A stretch of DNA of 64,000 bases from NCBI RefSeq assembly GCF_028858725.1, contig NC_084774.1:7166001-7230000 (forward strand). Reading direction: 5' to 3'. The notes under the pieces were generated by a model. The model saw only the letters and a program-made list of their open reading frames with translations. It had not been told where the DNA came from and did no database searches. Position 1 is the stretch's first letter. Every line of letters starts with the position of its first letter. This DNA comes from Colius striatus (lineage: Eukaryota; Chordata; Aves; Coliiformes; Coliidae). The position numbers were made by a program, and so were the translations under genes. Shown in pieces: positions 12,841 through 33,565 of this stretch.

Positions 12841-13919
12841 CTGCAGTGTGGTGATGGGGATGTGACACGGTGTGGCAATGGCTACTTTCCCTCTTCCAAT
12901 CCCTTGGGGCTCAGCACCAGCAAGCACAACTTGCCACATGTCCTGCTCACTCCAGGCAGCTACTTCAGGGAGATAAGGCTTGTGACTTTCTTGCCAGCCC
13001 TATGCAGGATGATGCTTGTGGGATCCCCCCATCAGGTTGCCCCTGCCCTTGCCCACCCTTGGGGTGCTGTGGGGGGAGTGGGGGGGCACTGCCTGCAGCC
13101 CTCTGCAGCCCCTGCTCATCACCCCAAACCAGACTCAGCCTGCGAAGGTTCCTTGGCCATGGGGAGAGCCTGAGATCTCCACACAGTTCCCTGTGTGTGT
13201 GTTTAGTGTTTTTCAGCCAAACATCCAGAACCTGCTTTTGTGCCTCTCAGGGGCTTGTTTTGATCCTTTAAACCCCCTGTTTTGACACATCATTTTGCAT
13301 TGCTCCTGACAAGTGACTCTCCCCCATGCTCGAGGGGTGGGGGGGTGAATTTGGATGGTCAATTTAATTATCCTTTCCCCTTTCATGACCTGCTGGCTCC
13401 TGCTAGCTTGGGCTGGGGAGCTTTAATTAAGATGGTTTTAAATTTAAGGGGAGTTGACAGGGTAGGATGGGAGGGGCTGGGACTTAAATATGTGAGGAGT
13501 GTGTAGCTGGGCCCCTGTGCAGCAGCCATGCTGCCCTCCCTCCCCTCTCTACCAGCCAATTCTTCCAGCTGGGAGAGTTTTCCATCAGCTGGGGAGCCAG
13601 GGGAGGGCTGAGGTGCCTTAACTTGTGTGCCTTTGACATGCAGTTGCTGGGTGATGCTGGAGGGGAATCGGGGGCACCTGCCCACAGCTCCCCTGCTCCC
13701 CAGATTGGAGCTGAGGGATGAAGTGAGCATCTCTGCACCTCTCCTTTTAGGAGTCAGTGCAGGTGATAAATGAGTGTTTATGTGGAGGAGAAGGGCTGGA
13801 GGCACGACCCATGCGTGGCCTGGCTGTGTCAGCTGGGCAGGGAGAGGATCTGAGCATCAGTTTGTGGGGCCGGGGCAGCAGCTCCCCGTTTTTCACCAGC
13901 ATCTGAGACTCGTTCAGCG
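12841..13919. other. SRC 5' intron region, no gene seen
   Basis: Unique sequence with short AT-rich patches near 13,350-13,450. No gene or mobile element recognised. Confidence 0.4.
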
Positions 13920-14400
13920 GAGCTGATGCCAGCCTGGCAGAGATGTCCCTCTGTGTGCGCCGAGCACAGCCCGATGGTGTGGGGCAGGGGTCGGGAATGG
14001 CTTTTTGGCCGGGGCCACGCCTCGGAGGCGGCTCCCGTGCGTGTGTGGCCGGCGGGCCGCGGCTGCTGCGGGGGGCTGCGGCGGGGGCCGGGCTCGGGCC
14101 GGGGCTCCGCGCCCTGCCCTGCCCGCGCCGGTGCCCGCAGCCGGGTGCCGCAGCCGCCTTTGTCTGCCCGCCGGCCCGCACGCGTCATTTTTCAGTCTGG
14201 CCTGAGACAGTTGCTGCTATTAATCACGCTGGGGCTCGGCGAGCCGGGAACGTGCTCCGGCAGCGGGTGGGCACCCGTGGCCCCGGCCCCTCGCACAGCC
14301 CTCCAGCCCCCTCCAGCCCCCTCCAGCCCCCTCCAGCCCCAAGGCCGGGGCTGCCCTGCCGGCCGCGTCTCCTTCCCCGGGGCTCGGTGCCTGGCGTTGG
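13920..14400. promoter_or_regulatory. GC/CpG-rich island within the SRC 5' region
   Basis: A compact CpG-rich segment with several GC boxes, about 7 kb upstream of the SRC start codon. It ends in a (CCCCCTCCAG)n run of about four copies near 14,299-14,340. SRC in mammals uses more than one promoter, so this could be an alternative start or an intronic enhancer. I cannot place an exon in it. Confidence 0.35.
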
Positions 14401-14719
14401 GCCCCAGCCCAGCGTGGCATTCCCCAAGGTTTCTGCTTCTGCGAGGCAGAAGCTGTGCTGCTGTGTTTTGTCTGCTCCCAATCAGTGTCTTTTGTTAGTG
14501 TCTCCGAGAGGAGATAAGATCGCTTCCCCCGCTATCAGCCTGGCGCTACCACGCCATTGTATCCTTGAGGAATCCAGCCGGAGCGGGACCTGCTGGGAGC
14601 AGCGGTTCCCTCCTTGTCTTTCCAGCAGCATCTCTGCCGTGGGGAGGTAGGGCAGAGCATCCAGGCTTTTCCTGCATCCCGACTTGCTGGTTCATTTGGG
14701 GGGGAAGGGAGGGTCCCCT

Positions 14720-15695
14720 GGTGGCACTGGAGCAGGGATGCCGGGCAGGGCAGGGGGTGGCACTGGAGCAGGGATGCCGGGCAGGGCAGCAATGGGTGGC
14801 ACTGGAGCGGGGATGCCGGGCAGGGCAGCAATGGGTGGCACTGGAGCAGGGGTGCTGGGCAGGGCAGCAATGGGTGGCACTGGAGCGGGGATGCCAGGCA
14901 GGGCAGCAATGGGTGGCACTGGAGCGGGGATGCTGGGCAGGGCAGGGGGTGGCACTGGAGCGGGGATGCCGGGCAGGGCAGCAATGGGTGACACTGGAGC
15001 GGGGATGCTGGGCAGGGCAGGGGGTGGCACTGGGGCAGGGATGCCGGGCAGGGCAGCAAGGGGTGGCACTGGAGCGGGGATGCTGGGCAGGGCAGGGGGT
15101 GGCACTGGGGCAGGGATGCCGGGCAGGGCAGCAAGGGGTGGCACTGGAGCGGGGATGCTGGGCAGGGCAGGGGGTGGCAATGGGGCAGGGATGCCGGGCA
15201 GGGCAGCAATGGGTGGTACTGGAGCGGGGATGCCGGGCAGGGCAGGGGGTGGCACTGGAGCAGGGATGCCAGGCAGGGCAGCAATGGGTGGCACTGGAGC
15301 GGGGATGCCGGGCAGGGCAGGGGGTGGCACTGGAGCAGGGATGCCAGGCAGGGCAGCAATGGGTGGCACTGGAGCGGGGATGCTGGGCAGGGCAGGGGGT
15401 GGCAATGGAGCGGGGATGCCGGGCAGGGCAGCAATGGGTGGTACTGGAGCGGGGATGCCGGGCAGGGCAGGGGGTGGCACTGGAGCAGGGATGCCAGGCA
15501 GGGCAGCAATGGGTGGCACTGGAGCGGGGATGCCGGGCAGGGCAGGGGGTGGCACTGGAGCAGGGATGCCAGGCAGGGCAGCAATGGGTGGCACTGGAGC
15601 AGGGATGCCGGGCAGGGCAGCAAGGGGTGGCACTGGAGCGGGGATGCTGGGCAGGGCAGGGGGTGGCACTGGGGCAGGGATGCCAGGCAGGGCAG
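14720..15695. repeat. Minisatellite, alternating 36 and 39 bp units (26 copies)
   Basis: Twenty-six tandem copies of GGTGGCACTGGAGCGGGG plus ATGCCGGGCAGGGCAG, ending either GG (36 bp) or CAATG/CAAGG (39 bp). In the right two thirds the two lengths mostly alternate, giving a 75-bp higher-order unit. Both lengths are multiples of three, so several frames stay open for about 360-395 codons on each strand. The plus frame reads repeated GTGAGMPGRA-like blocks and the minus frame proline-rich LPGIPAPVPP blocks. Position inside the SRC 5' intron, and lack of any similarity I know, argue against coding. Confidence 0.93.
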
Positions 15696-17640
15696 GCAGC
15701 GATCCCAGCGGTGGGGGACGGGGACGCCGCTGTCTCGTGTGCCGTGATCTGATGTGAGCTGAGCTGTGCAGCTGAGTGTGCTTCATTGTTAATTGCTTTT
15801 GGGGAGGGGAGGGCAGGGTGGCCTCTTGCTGTGGCTGTCTCCTGGCTGTGGCCTCAGCCCCAGGCAGGGTGTGTGGCTGGGCTGTCAGCCTCCCCTCTGG
15901 CCCTGGGAGGAGGGGAATGGGGGGCTGGGGATGGCTGTGCTGGCAGGCTGCCGGAGCAGGTTTGGATCACAGCCCCATGGCTGAGCGGGTGGCAGGGCTG
16001 TGCCAGGGCAGGGCTGTGCTGAGGCAGGGCTGAGCCACAGCAGCCGCTTTCAGCCACCAAAGACCCAAACCCAGGAGCATGAGGAATGCCAGCGCATCCA
16101 TCGCCTTGGCAAGGGCCTTGTCCCTTCCCCTTCCAAGGACCTGGTACCTCAGGCTCCTCGCTGCTGCCAGGCTGAGGTACATTTGGGTTTCCCCGGTGGC
16201 TTTTTTGGTTCTGTTCTGCCTGAGCAGGGCTGTGGCCTGGCAGCGTGTGCCCAGCAGCTCAGGTGGCACAGCGGGCACCGTGTGTGATGCAGCACAGCCT
16301 TATTTGTATGTGCTGCAGCCCAGAGTTGAGACTGCAGCTTCCCCCACCTCCCCCCACCCACCCACCCACCCGCCCGCCGTGCAATTACTGCCAGTGAATA
16401 TTAGTCAAGTACAAATTACAAACCATTCAGAGCCATAACGAGCTGTCAGTCAGCCTGCTGCTTGTTATCCTAATCAAACACACTAAAAATAGTGACTAAA
16501 CTTATTAGCAGGGGAAGGGGGAGACCGCCCAAATAAACCTGCGGTGTGGCACGTCCCCGGCGCCGGGGCAGCCACGGCTCCAGGCAGCCACCCGCCCGGC
16601 GACAGGGACACGGGGGCTGGTGGGTGCAAACACCACGGCGTTCGCACGGGAGGAAGCCCATGTGCATGCCCGTGATGCGGGTGGTGGGTGGGCAGAGCGG
16701 GTCGGGTTGGGGCAGGGGAGGCTGTGATGGGAGCCGGCCGTGCTGGGGGAGCTGCAGCTCATCCTCCTTTGCTGTCTCTGTGCAAGCCCTCCCCACACTA
16801 CACCTTTGTGGCCAAAGGCATAAAGGCTGTGGCTGGTCCCTCTTACAGGCTTTGCTCCCAGCACAGCAAAAACCTGCCCACCCTGTCTCTGTCTGCGATG
16901 TTTCCCTGGATGAGAGGTGAAACCTTGGTGCAGGACAGGAGCTTGTGGGGATGTTGCTCAGCGCTGTGAAGTGAGGGGTGCTGTAGGGGCTGAATGCCAT
17001 CCATGCCAGGCAAGCCAAAGCCTCTGCCCCGCACTGGGTGAGCAGGGCTGGCTGGAGAGAGACTTTTCAGTATGAGAGGGGGGAGAAGGAGCAGTTCCTG
17101 CAGGATCTGGGGGCTGGGAGGGGGTGGCAGAGCCAGGCCACCCCTGCTCTGAGCCACTGCTGCTGCCAGATGTCCCCCCATCACACACATTTGTGACAGA
17201 AAACTGCCCTTTTGGGAAAATATTAGTTAAAACGTGCCTTCCTGGCTGAGTCAGGGTTTGAGCAGCACGAGGTGCTGCTAGACCATGTGCATGCTTCATG
17301 CTGCAGCGTCTGTCTGTGCTGCTGGGGATGGAGAAGGTGGCAGTCATCCCTGGGGACAAAGTCCCTGGTTGGTGGCCAACTCTCCTGCCACCAGTCCTGG
17401 CTGTTTGGAGATGGAGCATTAGGGCTGGAAATGCTGGAGTAACCAGCTCTGCTTCTCCCCCTAACAACATCTCAGTGGGCTGGGGGTGCCAGCGTTCCCC
17501 TCTCATCCCAAGACGTGGCTCGGGGTGGCTCCAGCCGCCGCCTCTCCGGTCCCCGGGTGGGTTTGATGAAATGGAGCAGAGAATTGTGTCCTCTTCACAC
17601 ATGAGAGATCAGAGCGGGCGGGTGTGAGCTGGAGGGAAGG
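15696..17640. other. SRC 5' intron region, no gene seen
   Basis: Unique sequence. An AT-rich block at about 16,385-16,505 stands out against GC-rich flanks but has no reading frame or RNA fold I can support. Confidence 0.4.
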
Positions 17641-18420
17641 TGAGGAGGAGGAGGAAGGCAGTGGCAGCCCTGGGCACAGAGGGCGGTGGGTGCGGGGCCG
17701 GCGGTGGGTGCGGGGCCGGCGGTGGGTGCGGGACCCGCGGTGGGTGCGGGGCCGGCGGTGGTGCTGCCAGTCGCTGTGTCTCGCAGGCTGCGGCCGGAGC
17801 TGAGCTGACACCCCGCGGCGCGGCTGTACCGAGAAGTGCGGGTAAAGCGTCTCCGACGGCCCAGAGCGGGGGGACGGGGCCGCTTTGCGGAATGAACCCA
17901 GCTGGGGAACGGGAAGCGCTCCCGAGCCCCCGGGGGGACTCCGTTCCGAGGCACCGGGTGCTGTGCGACAGCCGGATTTGGCCGTGGCGGGGGCGGGCAG
18001 GGTGCCGGGAGCCGGAGCAGAGGGCAGGGCCCGCGCTGCCTCGCACCCGGCGGCGCGGAGCCGAGGCCTGGGCGCTCAGCACCGCGGCGGGTGCGATCCG
18101 GCGCCGAGCGCGAGTTGCGGGGGATCCCGCGGGCTGCGACGCGGCCGCGCTGCAAATCCCCGCCGCAGGAACGCCCCGGCCCCGGCCCCGGCCCCGCACA
18201 CCCTCGGCGGGAAGCGCCGCGGAACGGGACGGGCGGCGGGGCTGAGCCCCCGGCCCCGCGCTGGCGGCTCCGAACGGCTCGGGAGCGGGGCCGCAGCCCG
18301 CGGGCACCGGCCGGGCTGCCCTGCCCGCGCCTCGCCGCAGCCTGGCACTCGCAGAGGGGCCGTCCGTAGCCATCGGTACGGCAGAGCAGCGCCGGCAGCG
18401 GGTGGGTTTTTGCAGCGTGA
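17640..18420. promoter_or_regulatory. CpG island about 3 kb upstream of SRC coding exons
   Basis: Strong CpG enrichment with many GC boxes. Possible plus-strand donors include GTAAAG near 17,841 and GTGAGG at 18,722 just beyond the island. It could be a proximal alternative SRC promoter, since several SRC 5' non-coding exons are known in vertebrates. Large open frames on both strands come from base composition. Confidence 0.45.
17688..17762. repeat. 18-bp GC-rich tandem repeat in CpG island
   Basis: About four copies of GGTGGGTGCGGGGCCGGC, one reading GGGACCCGC. It is G-rich on the plus strand and could form G-quadruplexes. Confidence 0.8.
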
Positions 18421-19883
18421 CCGCCGCGATGCTGTCCCACAGCTCCCAGTGATGCTGCTGGGGTGTGCTGGGAGGGGTCAGCGGGTTCGTCTGCATCCTC
18501 CGCTGCCCCTCGGCTCCGGGCGTGGGGGTTCCATCGGCAGCCCTGCAGAGGGGACCCGACTGCAGAGCACATTCCTGCCGGCATTAACACCTCCCCTGCC
18601 AGGCTCTGCACAGCCACCTGCAGCCTGCGGGAGAACTCGCTCCCTTTCCTCGCCGGCTGCCACGGCAGCAGTGTGGGGGCTGCAGGGCATTTCTCAGACC
18701 TCTTTTCCTCCCTGGGGAGAGGTGAGGAATGTTTGCCCCCCAAGTAAAGCCATATGTTGGCTGAGTTGCTTGGGACTCAGAGTGAGGATGGTGAGAGGTT
18801 GCCAGTACCTCTGGGCACATTTTGGGGTTGCCAGCCTACATTTTGCACCAGCCAAATCCAAACTAGTGTGTGCAGGTGTTTAGATGCAAAGGTGTTTGCA
18901 AGAGGAGAACTCAGAGTGAAGCTCACTGCTCTGCAGCCACTTCCCCAGCGGACCAAGGGCTCATGTCTCCTACTCCTCCTTCATGCCTCCTCCTCCTCCT
19001 TATCTTCCTGCTCTCCCATCCTCAGCCCCTGCAGCCAAAGGCCTGACAGCTAGATTGGTCCCCTCAGTGCAGCACGTCCCAGTGAGAAGCATGGACCCAA
19101 CATAGCCTTTTCCAAGGAGGGTTAGTACCCAGCCACAAGCTTGTGGTGTGTGTTGGAGAGCTCAAAACCACTGCACCAAGGGGAGGTGAACTCACTGTCC
19201 ACAGCCTCCCTGGCCAGGACATGCCTGGAAGTTGCATTCACTATGCCTATGGGCTAAGGGTGAGGAGCCCCCCTGCTCTGAGGACACTGGGGGAAGTGCA
19301 CAGGGGTCCCACCCCCCCCTCTCTGTGTGCTGCTCCTGCCTAATCTCTAGGCATATTGTCTGTTTCATACTCTGCTTTCTCCCACTGTGCTGGTGCCTCG
19401 GTTGCTGAGCCAGGCTGTCAGCTCAGGGGACGCTGTGTCCCCACAGCTCTGCGGGATCCACCGCCCGGCCCGGGGTGTTTTCCTGCCTGGGGAAGTGCCG
19501 CTTCCAGGGGAAACTCTGAGCGGCTGTGCCCTTGCTCACGGTCGCATGGGCAGTCACAAGCTGCCGGTCACAGCCCCGCCGTGCCCCCGCTTTCCTCTCC
19601 GTGCTGCCGCTGCCATCCAGCAGTGCCAGCGGGTGCCGGAGCCCCAGGGGAGGTGAGCTGAGGGCTGTCAGGGGATGGGGGTTTGCTCTCCTTACTGGTG
19701 GGGGCTTTCTCTCCTTGTTTCTCAGGTCTTGCATTTCCCTTCAGTTCTGCTTTAGCATCTTCTGCACTGGGCTTTGAAAAGCGTGTTTATTTATGTGACA
19801 GACCCCCCCACCCCTTTGCCACAGGATCTGCCTCTGGAAGCCAGTGGTGATGATTTCCAAGCACAAAGTTTACATTTGATTTT
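18421..19883. other. SRC 5' intron region, no gene seen
   Basis: Unique sequence between the proximal CpG island and a CR1 fragment. No exon or RNA gene recognised. Confidence 0.4.
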
Positions 19884-20180
19884 CACAGAATCCCAGAGTG
19901 GTGGGGGTTGGAAGGGACCTGCAGAGCTCATCCAGCCCAACCCCCTGCTAAAGCAGGTTCCCCTCACTCAGGGGGCACAGGAACGTGTCCAGGTGGGTTT
20001 GGAAACCTCCCGAGAAGGAGCCTCCACACCCTCCCTGGGCAGCCTGGGCCAGGGCTCCCTCACCTCAGCACCAAAGGAGTTTCTCCTCATGTTCCAGTGG
20101 CACTGCCTGTATTCCAGCTTCTGCCCATTACCCCTTGTCCTGTCACTGAATGCTACAGGAAAAAAGTGCCCACCAGCATG
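19884..20180 (-). mobile_element. CR1 LINE fragment (3' end)
   Basis: Minus-strand CR1 3' end. It begins at the left with a TCACAGAATC terminal signature, followed by the complement of the conserved GTTGGGCTGGATGAGCTC and CCCAGGGAGGGTGTGGAGGC blocks. It is truncated at its 5' end and closely related to the 12.46 kb copy. Confidence 0.88.
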
Positions 20181-21340
20181 GTTGCAGCTGAAGCAAACCC
20201 ATGTGCAAGTGGGACAGGGGATGCTGCTGGTCCTCTGTGCAGTTTGGAAGGTGGAAAGCAGTAGTTGGAAGTTGGATCTTTTGGAAGATAAGCCCCAACT
20301 GTCAGGCAAAAGCCCTCACCATGGGGAGGGGAGCTGGGAGGGCAGCAGAGCTTGTGCCTGAGCCAGGAGCTGGGGGGCTTTGCCCCACCAATGCCCGGGC
20401 TGTGCAGGCTGCTGGGGTTGCTCTGTGCCTCTGGCTCTGCTCATGGGGGCTCAGCCCAAGCTCCTCTCAGAGGCTGGGTTAGAAAACCCATCTGTTGGGT
20501 GAGGCTGAGCCCTGGGCAAAACCTCACAGGTGGCTCCAGGTCCACACTCCACAGGCAGCAGCTGCCTCTCCTGCTCCTTCCCTGCTGCTTTTTTTCTTAT
20601 CAGTGGTAGTTCTCCATGTCCCTTCTCCCTCCTGCCATGCATGGTCTAGCCTCAATATTTCCTTCCATAGCTTCAGGACACTGCTGGGTATCCTGCCATC
20701 TTTGGAGACTGCAAATAATTCCCTTCCTTCATTTATATCATTACCTTGAAGGTATTTATAGAGCATGATCTTGAGTGGAAAGGAAGATGTGACTATATAT
20801 AAAGCCGATTTCCCTCGGTCCTTAGCTGCAAAGTGCCTGAAACTGCTTCTGATTTAAACTTTTATCCCATTTGCTGCACATTTTGGACTTCACAGGAATA
20901 TCCTCAGCACTGAAATCCTCACCCTGTGCAGGCAGAGTGATGCAGCTACAGGCTCTCCACATTTCTGCCATCTGCGTAATCCAAACTTGTGGATATTATC
21001 TGGGTCTCGTCTTTTCCTGTCAATGCCCTGGTAGAAACCCTCGTGTAGGAGGGAACTGTGTGGGGTGCTGAGCTGCATCCCACAGCGAGTGCCTGTCCCT
21101 GGAGCAGCCCCAGGCCTGAGCACTGACCCAGGTTCTGCTCTCACACAGCTCTGTTTGCTGCCCTCGCTCACGCCGGCTGCTGCAGCCACACAAGAGGTGG
21201 CCCAGCAGTACCGAGGGACGATGCTGTCCCAGGGCAAGGGCAGGATGGCCAGACTTCCCAGCAGCTGATGCTTGAACAGACTCTGAAGCTTGTTTCATTT
21301 CCTAGTGGGCAGGCGTCTGTCACACAGGCCCTGGGAAACA
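20181..21340. other. SRC 5' intron region, no gene seen
   Basis: Unique sequence including an AT-rich block near 20,740-20,830. No coding exon recognised. Confidence 0.4.
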
Positions 21341-21460
21341 ATCACAGAAGAATCTCAGAGTGGTGGGGGTTGGAAGGGCCCTGCAGAGCTCATCCAGCCC
21401 AACCCCCTGCTAAAGCAGGTTCCCCTCCATCAGGGGCCACAGGAACGTGTCCAGGCAGCT
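21341..21460 (-). mobile_element. Short CR1 LINE fragment close to SRC first coding exon
   Basis: About 120 bp of minus-strand CR1 3' end: ATCACAGAAG at the left, then the GGTTGGAAGGG and CATCCAGCCCAACCCCCTGC blocks. It ends about 55 nt before the acceptor of the first SRC coding exon, so it abuts the branch-point region. Confidence 0.85.
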
Positions 21461-21524
21461 TAATAACAAGAGTTTTTAAAGCAGCCTCCTGCCTGTGTGT
21501 GTGTGTCTCCTGCAGCTCAGGACC

Positions 21525-30620
<9,096 letters not shown>

Positions 30621-33565
30621 ACCCGGAGCTTCTGGTGCCCCAGGGCCGCTGCCAGCCTGGCCGTGGGCGCCGGGCGCTGCCGTCTCGCTGGGGCACCGCA
30701 GCTTGGTGCAGCCGCCGTGGAGCGGGATGGGACATCAGCTCTGGATGCAGCTGAGGGAGCTGCCGGGGCTCCCCATCACTCATTAGGACTTTCTAGCCTG
30801 TGTTTAAGGAAGTGGTGCCCTGGCAGTGGCGACAGGAGCCTGCGGGCACCAGCAGACACAGTGTGGGAGGGCGAGCGGAGCAGCTCCTGCAGAGACACTT
30901 GGCTTTTGGGAGCCCTTTTGTCCCCAGCAGCTCTGGGATGAGCCCAGAGGAACTGGGGGACAGCATCACCCCACCTCGGACACACGGCCCTGCTCTCCTG
31001 CACCTCCTATTACAATCAGCACAAATTTCCCCTTTGCCCTCCCCACCATCCTCCTCTTGGCTCCAGTTCTCCCAAGGGCACTGGCAGAGACCTTTCACCA
31101 CGAAGAAGGCACAATCCCTGGCTGCTTTGGCACTGGTGCTGGCATGGGGTGGCAGCTGGGGCGTTGCTCCAGCCTCACCAGGCTCATGGGCCAGTGGGCA
31201 CTGGGAGCATGAAATGTGGCTGCTTGTGGCTCCAGTGCCCAACGATGGCAGCACCTGGGTGTTCACATCTTCCAGTCCCCCCATGGGACCCATCTTGACT
31301 CTCCTGGGAGCAGCTCCAAGGGGGGTGGGCAGAGCCCTGGCCCTACCTGTGGCCACCCCCACTGCCCTGGCTGTGTGCACTCCCACTGAGCATTCCTGGT
31401 CTTCCAGCCAGCCTGTGGGAAGCCCCCCACAGTCCCTCAGCAGCCTTCCCTGCTCACACCAGCTCTCCCACAGCAGAGTCTCCCAGACTGGCCCTGATAC
31501 CAAATGCAGTGCCAGCAGGGGCTTGGGTGCATGGCACATGTGGCTGTTCAGTGTGTGGGAGTGTTTTGGCAGAAACATTCATCTTCTACAGATGCTTTTG
31601 CCCACCCAGCACATTTTTAGCTGCCTTCCCCCCACCCCTCATGTCAGCTGCCAGGCTGCAGTCCCCATGCAGCAGGAGCAGTCCCAGCCATGGGTCACCA
31701 TCCCAGAGGAGAGTCCTAGGAAGTGCTGTGCCCCATGGCAGACATTTGCATCTTCATCTCCCCCTCCTCAGTCCCCAAGACCCCAGCCTGCTGTTACAGC
31801 AGTGGGTGGCCATCCATGCCAAGTTCTGCCCCACACACATCCTGTGGGCTGCCTCTGGGGTCTGCACCCAGCCCTTGCTCTCTCCCCTCCACCCCTGCTT
31901 GTACATAGCCCTTGAGCAATCCCAGTGCCCTCCCAAACACTGACTGTGTTGCATGTCTTGGGGGTTTTTCTCCCCCTCCTGTGGCTTTGTCCAGCTGGAA
32001 ACCCTTTGCCATGGTGGCTCACAAGGCTTTCCTCCCTCACTTGGATCCCAGGCACCCTGACTCAGAAAGATCTGGCGGGTTTGGATGCTGTCCTGGGCCA
32101 GGGATGGGATGGGGGCTAGAGGGGAGTGCTCATGCAGGGGTGCCATGGGTTCTGGCACGCAGCAGAGGGGTGCAGTAAGGGGAGCCAGTGGCTTCAGCCA
32201 CCTCTTGGTCCTCAGGCCATGGGCTTGCTTTGCTTCCCCATTGCTTGTGGGCTGGGGCACAGCCTCCTTGCAAGCAGCAGACCCGAAACACCTCTCACCA
32301 GCCCCTGCCGTGGTGCCAGCGTGCCATGAAAGCCAGGTGGGAACTGAGTGTGGGCAGGGTGTGCAGCCAAATCCCCCTCCCCAAGCCTCCAGCGGAGCAG
32401 GGCCCAGGCACATGGCTGCCTCCCACCCTCCCACAGCTCCCCAGCCACTTCTTTATGAACCAAGTGCTCACTTCATTGGTTGGTGGCTCCTTTTTCATGA
32501 ATAAAACCTTCCAAACCAGCTCGAAGGGGCTGTCAGGCAGTATGGACAGATCCTGCTGGGCTGGAGAACAGCAACTGCTTTAATGGAGGTCTTTTGAAAC
32601 CATTCTGGGACTCTGAGCCCTTTCTCCCTGGCTTCCCAGCAGATTTGCTGTGCCTACCTGTCTGTGCTTGGGCAGGGAGTCTGCAGCCCTCGGTGTGCTG
32701 GCTCTGTCCCTGTTTGCAGCTCTGAGCTGTGAAGTCCCTCCCACGGCCTGTGCCAGAGCTCTGCCTAAATTACACCACATCACCATCAGGAACCTCTTAA
32801 AACCAACGTGTGGAAGCCAGATTTGCTCTGAAAGCTGGGGAGGGAGAAGGCAGGAGCAGCAGGTCAGGGCTTGACCTTTGGCAGGGGGTTGTGTGGGTGC
32901 AGCGGGACGGGGCTGGACCCGGCGCTTCCATCGCGGCCGAGCAGCGCCGCAGCCTCGGCTCAGGCCCCCCGGCCTGGCTGCACTCCCCATGGCTCTTGGC
33001 AAGCTCTGCCGAAGGAGGGGGCAGGAGAGTGGAGTGAGGCTGCAGGAGCCCTCCCAGGGCTGGGCCCTGGGGCTGTGTGTCCATCTTGGTTTCGCTGGGC
33101 CCCGGCACCTCTGGCCTCACCGCTGCAGCCCTGGAGCGGCAGCAGTAGCTCTGCTCCATCACCATTGCTCTCTGCCACTGGATTGTTTAAGCCAAGAAAG
33201 CCCAGAGGGGAGCTCACCCCAAGGCTGTCCTTTGGCTTCCCCAGGTCAGTACCACCCCACACATTCTGCTCCTCCCCTGTGCCATTTTTTTAAGCAGTGT
33301 TTTGTAAGATCTCCGACCGACTATGCAGACAACGTGTGGATCCGTGTCTCTCCCCAGCTCCCCTCGCCCCTCACCTGCCTTTTTCCAGTGTCAAAATATT
33401 CAGCTCTTTTCATTTCTTTTTTGGATAAGAAGAAAATTTTGGGAAACAAACCTGAAAAGGTCCAGCTTTGGGAGAGGGGGGTGTGGAGATGCTTTCAAAC
33501 TCTGATGTCGATGTAAATACTTTGCAATTTGATAACTGAATACAAACAAACCTCACCAAAAAAAC
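30621..33565 (+). other. SRC: SRC 3' untranslated region (probable)
   Basis: After the stop there is no further gene. A canonical AATAAA lies at 32,500-32,505. A second candidate end lies at about 33,565, with AATACA at 33,539-33,544 after an AT-rich stretch and before GGTGTCTG. Vertebrate SRC messages have long 3' UTRs, so the distal end is likely the main one, but this rests on position and signals only. Confidence 0.5.

Noticed and set aside
14210-14235. HNF1 site for an SRC alternative promoter
   Set aside because: CTATTAATCAC has only a loose half-site, not the GTTAATNATTAAC palindrome.
14720-15695. CRISPR-like or collagen-like array
   Set aside because: Units are directly adjacent without unique spacers, and the Gly/Pro pattern is not Gly-X-Y; it is a minisatellite.
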